Shown here: piece by piece, positions 28,894-39,000 of the stretch | How positions within the stretch are numbered: position 1 is the stretch's first letter | How the letters are laid out: the number at the start of each line of letters is the position of its first letter | Source of the DNA: Acidobacteriota bacterium | GTDB lineage: Bacteria > Acidobacteriota > Thermoanaerobaculia > Multivoradales > Multivoraceae | NCBI GenBank assembly: GCA_003388555.1 | Contig: QQVD01000068.1 | Span: forward strand, 62,001 to 126,000 | Length of the DNA stretch: 64,000 nt | Reading direction: 5' to 3' | The notes under the pieces: generated by a model | Told to the model about the DNA's origin: nothing | Database searches by the model: none | Seen by the model: the letters and a program-made list of their open reading frames with translations, nothing else | Made by a program: the position numbers and the translations under genes

Positions 28894-31800
28894 TCACGGC
28901 GCCGCCGTCCGCGTTCCCTCGCGGCCAGCCTCGCTCCCCGTGCGAGCGTCCCTGGTCGCGAGCGACGTCGAGAAGTCGAAACCGAGCTCCTCGATCTGGT
29001 AAATGACGCGGCCGTCGACCGAGAGCAGGCCGTCGGCGAGCAGCGTGCCCTCGGTCTCCAGCTCGTCCGGCCCGCTCTGCGCGAGGCTCAGCTCGCGGAT
29101 CGAGGCCTCGACCACCACCCGACGGTCCCGAGGCGTCACCTGTCCGCGATAGGTCCAGCGGTGGGCGCGCCCTCGGGCCGCGGGCGTGAAGCGCCACTCC
29201 CCGCCGGGCCGCGCGACGTCCGCGGAGGCAGCCCGCGAGGCCCGCTCGGCAGCGTAGCGCGTCGCCCAGAGCTTGAGGAGCTGCTGGAAGGCCTCGAGAC
29301 CGAGCGATCCGGGCCAGACCGGATCCTGGAAGAAGTGCGCCTCGAAGAACCAGGCCGCGGGATCGACGTCGATGGTGCCACGCACGAAGCCGCGACCGTG
29401 GCGGCCGCCATCCCCGCACAGCACCTCGATGCGGTCGATCATGCGCCAGCTCGGCGCCGGGAACGGGGCCTCGCTCGGCAGCCGTGCGACCGGGTCGGAG
29501 CCGTCGCCCACCGACCCGGGCGAGTCGGCTGCAGGCTCCCAGGGTCGCGCCTCCCTCAAGCCCACCTGGTTGGCGAGCGCCGCCTGCGGGAAGAAGCCGA
29601 AGTACGTCGTGCCGCTGTACACCTCGCCGACACGGGCGCTGAGCACCCTGAAGCGGAAGTGCTGGATGATCATCCCGCCCGAGGCCGAGGTGCGGGTGAG
29701 CTCGACCTCGGTGGTCAGCACGTCGTCGCGGCGCTCGGGAACCGTTGCGAGCGTCGCCTCTCCGCCGAGGTTGCGGAAGCTGAGGTCCTGCTGCGAGGTC
29801 AGCGCCGATCCGCAGTAGGCCGCGAGCCATCCGCAAGGCTGCAGGGCGACCTCGAGCAGCGCGGCGAAGGCGAGCGAGTCCTGGCGGTTGGCCGAGAACG
29901 TCCAGTCCTCCGGCCGCTGCCGCCACTGCGCGGTGCAGCGCGCTCCGGCGGCCAGAACGAACGGTTCGCCGTGCACCTCGACGACGCGATCGAGGAACTG
30001 GTAGGGCGCCCGCGGCAGGCGCGCGATGCGACGTTCACGGTCGAAGACGCTGTAGGGCGCACCGAAGGCGCGCGAGGGGGCGCCGGAGGCAAAGGCGACG
30101 ATCGACTCGTGGTCGTAGACCGCCGGGCGCAGCGCCTGCTCGAGCGAGAAGTCATCGCTCGCCGCGCCCACGGCCTCCTGCCGCGACGACTCGCCGGACT
30201 GCGCGGCGCATCGAGCCGCGGGCTGGTCCTCCACCGCCGCTGCGGCGCCACGCCACAGTCGCTCCAACGACGCGCGATCGCTGCCGCTGAGCTGCAGGCT
30301 GAGATCCTGGATCTCGACGATCTCGCGACCGTCGGCGAGCAGCACCGCATCGGCCAGCACGTACGGAGCGGGGCCGTAGCCGATCTCTTTGATCTCCACC
30401 CGGTAGCCGGCGCGGCGCGTCTCGGGGAGCACCTGGCCCCTGCAGCGCAGGCGCGACGCGATCCCGGCGACCGGTTCCCAACACACCTCACCGCGACGTC
30501 CCACCCAGCCGAGCCGCAGCAGCAGCACGCGCAGGGTGTGCAGGCAGCATTCGTACATCAGGGTCCCGGGCATCACCGGATCGTCGACGAAGTGGCAGGT
30601 GAGGAACCAGTCGTCGGGGGCGATGTCGGCCTCGGCCTCGACCAGCCCGAGTCGGTGGCGACCGCCGAGCGGCTCCAATCGGGTGACGCGGTCGATCAAC
30701 TCCAGCTCGCCGCGCGGCAGGGTGACGACCGGCGCCGCCGCGGCAGCCGCCGGACCGTACCGGGGACCGAAGGCTGCGACGAGGTCGCCGCGACGCAGCG
30801 CCTCGAGACCGGCAGCGTCGAGAGCGCCGACCCCGTCTCCCGTTGCTCCGTCGTGCTCGACGGTCTCCGGCAGCAGCGGCCTCCAGCCTCGCGACACACC
30901 TCTCCCCTCGTTCCCGGCCAGGCGTCCGCGCACGACGCCGCGCCCCGCCGCCAGCTCGCTCGGCGAGAAGAAGCCGGCGCAGCCATCGCGCATGCGGAGC
31001 AACGGCTCGCCGTCGATCGTCGCGTCGAAGGCGAAGCGGAAGAGCCAGTTGTCGCCCTGCCTGAAGAATCTCTCGATGCGGATGTCGTAGTGCACCACCT
31101 CGCCGGCCCGCGGCAGACCGCGCTCGAAGGTCACCACCGCGTCGAGCAGCCGGTAGCGGCGTTCACCGCGAGTCTGCGAGTCGATGCCGAGGAAGGCGCT
31201 GAGCAGCAGGTCGGCCTGCCCCGCCTCGACCGCGATCGCGGTCGGCAACCGCCCCTCGTCGAGGTACCAGCCGGCTTCGAGCACGTCGTGCTCGGTAACG
31301 ATGCGCCCTGCCTCGAGACTGCCCGGTTGCCCTTCGATCACCAGTACGCGATCGACGAGCATGAGGGGCTCGTCCGGCAGCCGCACGCGGGTGGGGAAGA
31401 CGTCGACGTGAGCGAAGCTCGCTCCGAGCACGGCGCCGATCTCTCCGCGCGCGAACTCCAGGCACTTCGATCGATCGAGGCTACGCGGCACCCCCGCCGC
31501 GCCGTCGTCGACCACGCCGGCGCCGCAAGATGACTCGGATGACTCGGATGACTCGAATGGCTCGGAGGGCTCGCGGGTCGCGTCGGGTGGCGGCTCGGCC
31601 GAGGCCGCGGTGGCCGACCGCTGCGCCGTCGAGCGCCCGGCCGCGATCGCGTCGAGCGAGGCCTCGATCGGGCGGCGCGAGCGCACCCGCAGGCGGCGAG
31701 CCGCCATCCGTCCACCGGAGGCGGGATCGTGCTCGGCGGGCGCGGAGACGCCACCGAGGGCTCGCAGCGTGGCCGAGGGATCGACCGCGAACCCGCGGAC

Positions 31801-34800
31801 CCAGAGGTCGGCGACGAGCTGCAGCAGAGATCGTAGGGGCGGGGTCGTCGGCGGGGAGAGCGCCTTCACCAGCGGCGCGACCCGGTGCGGCCCGGCGGCC
31901 CCACTGCCGCCGGCAGCCTCGTCGAGAATCGAACGGATCATCCGGGTGCAGCTGGCACCGGGCCCGATCTCGACGAAGCCTCGCACGCCGTCCTCCCAGG
32001 CTCGGCGGATCACCGCCGGGAAGTCGAAGCCTTCCACTGCCTGCTCCAACAGCGAGTCGGCGCAGCTCTGGCGAGACGGTGCGTAGGCACGGGCCCAGGC
32101 GGCGCTGTAGACCCGGACCTCGACGTCCTCGGCGCAGTCGAGCTCGTGCAGGGCGCGGTAGCGGTCGCGCACCGGCTCCACCGCCGAGCAGTGCACCGCC
32201 GACACCGGCCCCAGGGGGTGCAGGCGGAGGTCGAAGCGGCGGCAGAACTCCTCGACGGCGGCGCGCTCGCCCCCGAGCACGCAGTCGCGGTCGGTGTTGA
32301 CGATCAGCCGCGCCAGCCGCGCCAACCGAGCCCCGCCGGCCCAGGACTCGAGTCGGCGATCGAGCTCTTCGCGCCCCACCGGCACCACCCCGGCCAACCA
32401 TTCGAAGTCGGACTCGGCGGCGACCGACCAGGCGCGCCGAGCGCTCTCGCAGCGACCGGCGAGCTGCACCGTGAACAGATCGTCCTGCCGCATCCGACGG
32501 TGCATCTCCTCGCCATCGCTCCATACGCCGCTGGCGAAGAGAGCTGTGGTCTCGCCGAGCGAGTAGCCCACGGCCGCCTGTTCGCGCACGCCGAGTCGGC
32601 GCAGCAGCCGTCGCTGCAGCACCCCCAGCTGCACCTGCGCCTGGATCTGCTCGGCGACGCTGCCCTGTCGCCACCCGAAGGCGACCGGCGGCACCAGCAT
32701 CTCGGCGAAGCGCCTCTCCTCGATCCCCGCGTGCACGAGATCCGGGAACCAGGCCAGCAGCTCGCCGAGCCGCGGGTCACCGAGGTTGCCCGAGCCGGGA
32801 TAGACGAAGGCCAGCTCACCGGGTTCGGCGACGGGGCGACCGAGAAACCAGCGCGATCCGCTCCGCCCCAGCCCGGCCTGGCCGTCGGCAGCCTCCCGCC
32901 AGCTGCCGACCGCACGCAGCAGCTCGTCCACGGCCCGGCGCAGCTCGGCGACATCGTGCGCGACGACGCCGCCGCGCAACGACGCACCGTGAGAGGCGGC
33001 GGCTCCGGGGCCGTCGGCGACGGGGTGCTCTCTCCGCCAGCGCCACGACAGCTCGGTCAGCCCGCTCTCGGGTGCTGTCTCGCACAGCTCACGCAGCCGC
33101 CCGACCGCAGCGGCCATTCCCGACGCTCCGGCCGCCTCGAACAGGAAGAGCGCGTGACCGGCTGCCCTGCGACTCCCTCGCTGCCCTGCGGCAGCCGCGC
33201 CTCGCGCCGCAGCGGTCGCCGGCGGGGCCTCTTGCAGCACCAGGTGGGCGCTGCCTCCGAGACTGCCCATGACCTGCACACCGGCCGACGCCGCTCCCGC
33301 CCCGCCCGCCGGAACCAGTGGGCTCGACGGACGCGGCGAGACGGCGAGAACTCCACCACTGCCGACGCGCAGCACCGCGCCGGCGGGGACGATCCCCTCG
33401 GCCAGCCCCAGCGCCGCGCGACAGATCGCCAGGAGACCGGAGGCGATCGGCGCGTTCCCCGTCGTGGCGCGCACGCTGGCGACCGGCAGGGCGGCCGGTG
33501 GCCAGGCCGTGCCGGACGCCCCGAGCCAGCGCTCGAGCGCCGCGTGCTCCAGCGCCTCCTGGTGTGGATCGCCGCCGGCATGCAGCTCGAGCCAGGCCGC
33601 GCGGTCGGGCTCGGCGCCGGCCTCCCTCCAAGCCGCACGGGCAGCTCGCACCGACGCGGCGACGGATCGCTCCCGGCGAGAGGGGCTGGCCAGCGTTTCG
33701 TCGAGCTCTCCTGATCCGCACACTGCCAGGCCGCTCAGGCGGGCGTACGGCGTCGCACCACCCTCCCGGCGAGCCGTCGTCCGAGGGCTGTGGAGGACCA
33801 GGCAGGCCGCGCCGTCGCCCCTGGCCCCGGAGTCGCGCAAGACCTCGAGTCGCGGATCGCACGCCAGATCGACACCGACGACCAGGGCGAAGTCGATCTC
33901 TCCCGCCGCCAGAGCCTGGCGAGCCATGTCGAGGGCCTGGGCACCACCCAGCTCGGCGGCAGCCACCCCGTGAGCGGGCCCGCCGATGCCGAATTCGCGC
34001 GCCACCCTGCTGGCCACGATGCCGCCGAGCGATCCGAGGGTGCGATCGGCGTCGAGCAGCTCGCAGAGGCGCCGCAGCCCGTCCGGGGCGTCGCCGTCGC
34101 GCCCGCTCACGGCCAGCCGATCGGCCAGCAGCCAGCGCAGGCTGAAGTCCCACGCCGACGGATCGAGCTCGAGCGCCACGTAGACGCCGCAGCGCTCACC
34201 CTCCGCCAGACGGTGACCGTCACGACGACACTCCGTCGGCAGCAGGCCGGCGTCCTGGAGCGCCGCCTTGCAGACCTCCAGCGCCAGCAGCTGCTGGACC
34301 ATCGAGGCCTGCAGCTCGCGGGGAGGGATGCGGAACTCGGTCGGGTCGACCTCGAGCTCCTCGATCGCGGCGTCGGCGCCGCCGGATCCCGGGCCGCCGA
34401 GCCCGAGTAGGGATCCCCAGAGGGCATCGCCCGAGCCGTCGCCGAAGCGGGCCGCCAGTCCGACGACGTCGCAGGCTGCGGCGAGTCGCTGCGGTCCCTC
34501 CGAGGCCACGGCGACTCGGCTCGGGACCTCGGAAGCGGACCGCCCCGACGGCCTCCGGCCACCATCGCCGAACCCATCGGCGGGCTCCTCCCACTCCTCG
34601 AGGACCAGGTGGGCGTTGATGCCGCCGAAGCCGAAGCCGTTGATGCCGGCCCGGCGGGGCCGATCGACGGGCCGACTCCACTCCTCGGGCGTGCGCAGGA
34701 TCCTCAACGGGCCGTGCCCGATGCCGAGCGACTCGCGCGCCTTCTCGAAATGGGCGACCGGTGGCAGCAGCCGGCGTTCGAGCGCGGTCAGCAGGTTGAC

Positions 34801-35943
34801 GAGACCGGCGGCGCCGGCTCCGGTGAGCAGGTGGCCGAGGTTGCCCTTGACCGCACCGAGGACGATCGGCCGACCGGTCGGCGGCGCGCCGCCGAGCGCC
34901 CGCAGCAGAGAGCCGATCTCGACCGCGTCGCCGAGAGGCGTCCCGGTGGCGTGGCATTCCACCAGGTCGACGTCCCCGGGGGCGATTTCGGCGCTGCGGT
35001 AGGCGGAGGTCAGGCACCGGGCCTGCCCCTCCTCGCTGGGCGCGAGCAGACCGCCCTCGCGATCGTTGGAGAGTCCGAAACCGAGCAGGCGGGCCAGGAT
35101 GCGGTCGCCCTGCTCGAGCGCCTCGGCGGCTCGCTTGAGTACGAAGACCGCCGCACCCTCGCCCACCAGCAGGCCATCGGCCCGCTGATCGAACGGAGCG
35201 CACCGTCCCGACCGCGACAACGCCTGCAGCGCCGAGAACCCGAGTTGCGTGTAGAGGCGGTCGCAGCCCGAGACTCCGCCGACGAGCACCGCGTCGACGT
35301 CGCCGCGCCGCAGCAGACGAGCGCCGTGAGCCACCGCGTGCAGCGACGAGGCGCAGGCGGCATCGATCGAGCAGAAACCGCCTGCCAGGCCGAGCGCCGC
35401 CGACACCGCCGCACCCGGCAGGCTCATCGCCCAGGCTCCGGCGCGGTGGGGGGCCGGCTCGAGATCGGACGGCCGAGGGCCGAACCGGGGCTCGAGGAGC
35501 AGGCGCGAGTTGAACCGGTTGGTGCTCTCGGTCGGCAGCGCGATCTGGCCCAGCACGGTGGCGACGCGGCTGCGATCGATCTGCTCCGTGCGAGCGGCAT
35601 CCCAGGCCTCGAGGGCTGCCCGGACCGCCAGCCGCGCCGAGCGATCGAGTCGGGCGAAGAGCTCCGGCGGGAGGCGACAGCCGGTGCGGGCCGCCAACGC
35701 CGGATCCCATCGCGGCAACTCGGCGACGCAGCCCCTGAGCGTGCGCGGAACCTCGAGGCCGCTGCGCTGCCAACCCCGCAGGGTCTCCGGCGAGACCAGG
35801 AGTCGCTCCTCCGGCAGCTCGGCGGCGGCATCGAGGCGGCCGTCGACCATGGAAGCGAAGCTCTCGCCGCGACACGACGGCAGCACGTGGCCATACGCGA
35901 CGATGACGACGTCGTCCGCTGCCGGCGCTCTCCGGCTGCTCAC
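28894..35943 (-). CDS. pfaC: PUFA synthase subunit PfaC/Pfa3-like: KS-CLF-AT-DH-DH
   Basis: 2349 aa, GTG start at 35943 behind GGAAGGTGAC. Domains in order: ketosynthase (1-450; Cys197 in DAACASS, HATGTPLGD, GNLGHLLTGAGA); chain length factor, a KS copy (about 495-905) whose Cys position reads Glu (AAAELGG, near 663); acyltransferase (about 1045-1355; Ser1128 in GYSLGE); then four hotdog modules forming two FabA-type dehydratases, with active His1784 (HFVDDPVMPG) and His2203 (HFFQDPVWPG) preceded by non-catalytic partners. As I recall, an AT inside this subunit is typical of myxobacterial Pfa3, which however ends with an AGPAT domain that is absent here. The protein stops just after the last hotdog. 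Confidence 0.93.
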   Translation of the reverse strand: MSSRRAPAADDVVIVAYGHVLPSCRGESFASMVDGRLDAAAELPEERLLVSPETLRGWQRSGLEVPRTLRGCVAELPRWDPALAARTGCRLPPELFARLDRSARLAVRAALEAWDAARTEQIDRSRVATVLGQIALPTESTNRFNSRLLLEPRFGPRPSDLEPAPHRAGAWAMSLPGAAVSAALGLAGGFCSIDAACASSLHAVAHGARLLRRGDVDAVLVGGVSGCDRLYTQLGFSALQALSRSGRCAPFDQRADGLLVGEGAAVFVLKRAAEALEQGDRILARLLGFGLSNDREGGLLAPSEEGQARCLTSAYRSAEIAPGDVDLVECHATGTPLGDAVEIGSLLRALGGAPPTGRPIVLGAVKGNLGHLLTGAGAAGLVNLLTALERRLLPPVAHFEKARESLGIGHGPLRILRTPEEWSRPVDRPRRAGINGFGFGGINAHLVLEEWEEPADGFGDGGRRPSGRSASEVPSRVAVASEGPQRLAAACDVVGLAARFGDGSGDALWGSLLGLGGPGSGGADAAIEELEVDPTEFRIPPRELQASMVQQLLALEVCKAALQDAGLLPTECRRDGHRLAEGERCGVYVALELDPSAWDFSLRWLLADRLAVSGRDGDAPDGLRRLCELLDADRTLGSLGGIVASRVAREFGIGGPAHGVAAAELGGAQALDMARQALAAGEIDFALVVGVDLACDPRLEVLRDSGARGDGAACLVLHSPRTTARREGGATPYARLSGLAVCGSGELDETLASPSRRERSVAASVRAARAAWREAGAEPDRAAWLELHAGGDPHQEALEHAALERWLGASGTAWPPAALPVASVRATTGNAPIASGLLAICRAALGLAEGIVPAGAVLRVGSGGVLAVSPRPSSPLVPAGGAGAASAGVQVMGSLGGSAHLVLQEAPPATAAARGAAAAGQRGSRRAAGHALFLFEAAGASGMAAAVGRLRELCETAPESGLTELSWRWRREHPVADGPGAAASHGASLRGGVVAHDVAELRRAVDELLRAVGSWREAADGQAGLGRSGSRWFLGRPVAEPGELAFVYPGSGNLGDPRLGELLAWFPDLVHAGIEERRFAEMLVPPVAFGWRQGSVAEQIQAQVQLGVLQRRLLRRLGVREQAAVGYSLGETTALFASGVWSDGEEMHRRMRQDDLFTVQLAGRCESARRAWSVAAESDFEWLAGVVPVGREELDRRLESWAGGARLARLARLIVNTDRDCVLGGERAAVEEFCRRFDLRLHPLGPVSAVHCSAVEPVRDRYRALHELDCAEDVEVRVYSAAWARAYAPSRQSCADSLLEQAVEGFDFPAVIRRAWEDGVRGFVEIGPGASCTRMIRSILDEAAGGSGAAGPHRVAPLVKALSPPTTPPLRSLLQLVADLWVRGFAVDPSATLRALGGVSAPAEHDPASGGRMAARRLRVRSRRPIEASLDAIAAGRSTAQRSATAASAEPPPDATREPSEPFESSESSESSCGAGVVDDGAAGVPRSLDRSKCLEFARGEIGAVLGASFAHVDVFPTRVRLPDEPLMLVDRVLVIEGQPGSLEAGRIVTEHDVLEAGWYLDEGRLPTAIAVEAGQADLLLSAFLGIDSQTRGERRYRLLDAVVTFERGLPRAGEVVHYDIRIERFFRQGDNWLFRFAFDATIDGEPLLRMRDGCAGFFSPSELAAGRGVVRGRLAGNEGRGVSRGWRPLLPETVEHDGATGDGVGALDAAGLEALRRGDLVAAFGPRYGPAAAAAAPVVTLPRGELELIDRVTRLEPLGGRHRLGLVEAEADIAPDDWFLTCHFVDDPVMPGTLMYECCLHTLRVLLLRLGWVGRRGEVCWEPVAGIASRLRCRGQVLPETRRAGYRVEIKEIGYGPAPYVLADAVLLADGREIVEIQDLSLQLSGSDRASLERLWRGAAAAVEDQPAARCAAQSGESSRQEAVGAASDDFSLEQALRPAVYDHESIVAFASGAPSRAFGAPYSVFDRERRIARLPRAPYQFLDRVVEVHGEPFVLAAGARCTAQWRQRPEDWTFSANRQDSLAFAALLEVALQPCGWLAAYCGSALTSQQDLSFRNLGGEATLATVPERRDDVLTTEVELTRTSASGGMIIQHFRFRVLSARVGEVYSGTTYFGFFPQAALANQVGLREARPWEPAADSPGSVGDGSDPVARLPSEAPFPAPSWRMIDRIEVLCGDGGRHGRGFVRGTIDVDPAAWFFEAHFFQDPVWPGSLGLEAFQQLLKLWATRYAAERASRAASADVARPGGEWRFTPAARGRAHRWTYRGQVTPRDRRVVVEASIRELSLAQSGPDELETEGTLLADGLLSVDGRVIYQIEELGFDFSTSLATRDARTGSEAGREGTRTAAP

Positions 35944-36004
35944 TCGTCACCTTCCCGGGTCACTACGGGCTGCGGCGCGCTGGGCGAGCTGCGCCTGCCG
36001 GAGC

Positions 36005-39000
36005 TCACTTCTCGCTCAGGTTGCGATCGCCCACCCGGTTGCGACGGAAGGGCATCGCGAGGGAACGATCGATGACGCATTCGTAGCCGCGCATCCGAGC
36101 CACCAGCTGGTCGCCGGCGAAGAAGTCGATGTCGGCACGAGCCCGGTTCGGACCCTGATCGACGATACGGCACTGCACCTGGACCGGGTCCTCGGAGCTG
36201 GCGGTGGCGAACTGCTCGTAGCGCTCGATGTGGGCCGGCAGCGACGGACTCTGGCGGTGACGCTGACTCCACAGGATCATCAGCTGGAAAGCGCCGTCGA
36301 CGAGCAGCGGATCGACCAGCCAGCGGGCACGCACCGGGTTGCGCATCCAGCGCGCCGGAACCGGCGCGCGGTCGACCCTGCCGAGGATTCCCTCGGGCCC
36401 GACCAGCTCCACCTGGCGGACGCCCTGCAGCATCTCGCCGTGGAAGAGGAACCTCTCGTAGAACTCCTCGGCAGACAGCGGATAGGCGTCGCCGTCGATG
36501 CGCTCCGGCGAGCCCTGCACCGCGGTCAGCTCGTCGACGACCAGCACCACGGCGGAAGCGTGCAGCACGTCGCTCAGGTCCCCGGACCGGACCTCGGTCT
36601 TCACCTCGACCCCGCCGGTGACCCGCTGGGCGGCGCCGCAGTGCACCCGCAGCAGACAGCTCTCGGAGGTCAGCCGCACCCCTTTGAAGACACGGAAGTC
36701 GCGCATCGAGTGGAAGTGGCGACCGGGCTGGCCGTGCAGCGCTCCGTGCGCCATCCACTCCATCATCACCGCTGCCGGCAGCACGGGATGACCGTCGAGG
36801 ACGTGGGACCTCAGGAAGTCGTGATCGTCGACGGTCAGCAGCCGCTCAAAGCACACCGTGCGTTGGTCGGCGCGCCGTTCCGGCGGCGCCGCCTGAGCCG
36901 TCTCGCCGTCGGTGTCGACCATGGGGATCGCGCTGCCCGCGCCCAGCAGCACCACCTCGACCTCCGGCCGCGCTGTGGCGAGCTCGACGAGGAACGCCGC
37001 ACCACCGGCCGCCGGGGGAATGGTCTCGATGTTCTCCTGGCGGAAGAGCTGCTTGAGCGAATCGTCGACCATGCCGCCGTCCCAGGGTCCCCAGCAGAAG
37101 GCGACCGAACGGCACTCGGGGCGCTGACGTGCCTCGCGCTGGGCGATCTTGTTGAGCACCTCGTTGGCTGCGGCATAGTCGGCCTGGCCGCGGCGTCCGA
37201 AACGTGCGGTGGTCGACGAGAACAGAGCGATCAGCCGCAGCGGATGGCCCTGCAGCGCCCCCAACAGATTGCGCAGGCCGACCACCTTGGTCTCGTAGAC
37301 ACGCTCGAAGTCCTCGAGGCTCTTCTGCTCGAGCATGCGGTCGGCGAGCACGCCGGCACCGTGAACCACCCCCGTGATCGGGCCCAGCGCACCGACCAGC
37401 TCGAGCACCGTCTCCTGCAGCGCCGCGCGGTCGCGCAGGTCGACCGAGCGGTAGACCACTCTCGCCCCCTGCGCTGCGATGCGCTCGAGGTTCTGCCGCG
37501 CCTCGCGCACCGCCAGGACGCGGCCGCACTCCGCATCGACCTCGCGCGGGGTACCGCCCCGCTCACGCGCCAACCAGCGTCGGATCGCGGTGGCGTCCTC
37601 GAGGGCCGCCAGAGCGGCGGGCTCCTCGCGCTCGAGATCGGTCCGGCCGAGCAGGACGATGCGGGGGTGCCCGCCGCGCGCCAGCGCACAGGCGACCTCG
37701 GCGGTGACGCCGCGGGCGCCACCGGTGATCACCAGCAGATCGTCGGTGCTCAACCGCGGACCGGCAGCCTCGCCGCCCTCGGCAGATCCCGCGTCGAGGT
37801 CGTCACGCCGCAGGGTCGGCGTCACGCGACCGTGAGGTCCGAGCCCGATCTCGAGCGGGCCGGGCCGCAGCAGCTCATCGGCCAGGCTGACGATCTCCCC
37901 GGTGTCGTCGGAGAGCTCTGGCGACCAGTCGACCACCCTGCACTGCACCTGCGGCCACTCCCACCGCGCGGTCTTGATCAGCCCCGCGACACCGGCCTCC
38001 TCGACACCGGTGAGGCTGGCGCTGCCGGTGAGCCCGAAGCCACCGTCGAGACGCACGATGCCGGCGAGCAGGGCGCCACGGCCGGCGTCCCCGGAGGCGC
38101 GTAGGGAGGTCGCCGCACGCTGCAGCCAGTGGAAAGAGTCGCGCACGAAGCGGTCGCCCGCCTCGCCTTCGACGCCACGCGGGCCGAGCAGGACCAGGCC
38201 GTTGAGGTCGGCAGGCACCGGTCGCTCACGGTGGATCTCGACCGCCTCCGCGAGGTAGCCGCGCTGCGACAGCTCCTGAGTCAGGCGGGTCGCGAACACC
38301 TCGTCGGGGCCGACGACCCAGATGCGGGAGCGGGCCGGCAGCAGCGGCTCCCGGCGCGAGGGCTCGAGCGCCGCCAGGCGCAGGGTGTAGCGATCCACTG
38401 CGCCGACGACCCCGGACTGCGGCGCCGCTTCCCCGGCGGATGTGCCGGCCGCGACCTCGACCGAGCCCGCCGTCGGATCCTCGTCGCCGGCTGCATCCCC
38501 GGCGGTATCCCCGGCGGTATCCCCGGCGGTATCGCGGGCGGCGTCGAGGGGGGCGTCGACCGTGGGTGTCGTGCTCTGCGGCTCCGGGCGCGGCCCGGTG
38601 CCGTCGCGCCGGCCGCCGGAGCCGAGAGAGGCCTGCAGACGTTCGGCGACCGCGGCCAGAGTGGTCAGGCGGACCACCTCGTCGGGCTCGGGCATCTCGA
38701 CTCCGGGGAATCGATCCTGCAGCGCCGAGAGGATCTCCACCCGCTTGATCGAGTCGATGCCGAGATCACCGTCCAGTTCCATGCCGGGCTCGAGCATCTC
38801 CGCCGGGTAGCCGGTGCGCTCCGCGACCACCGCGACGAGCTCGGCGTAGACCGCATCCGAATCGCCTCGAGTCCCGCCCTGGTCGGCCGGCGCCTCGATC
38901 TCGTCGCGGGCCGGGTGGTCCGAGCCGGACGGAGGGACCGCGACCGCGGCGCTCACCGACTCGCCCCGGCCAGCCGGAGCGGCGGCCGCCGCCGGCTGCC

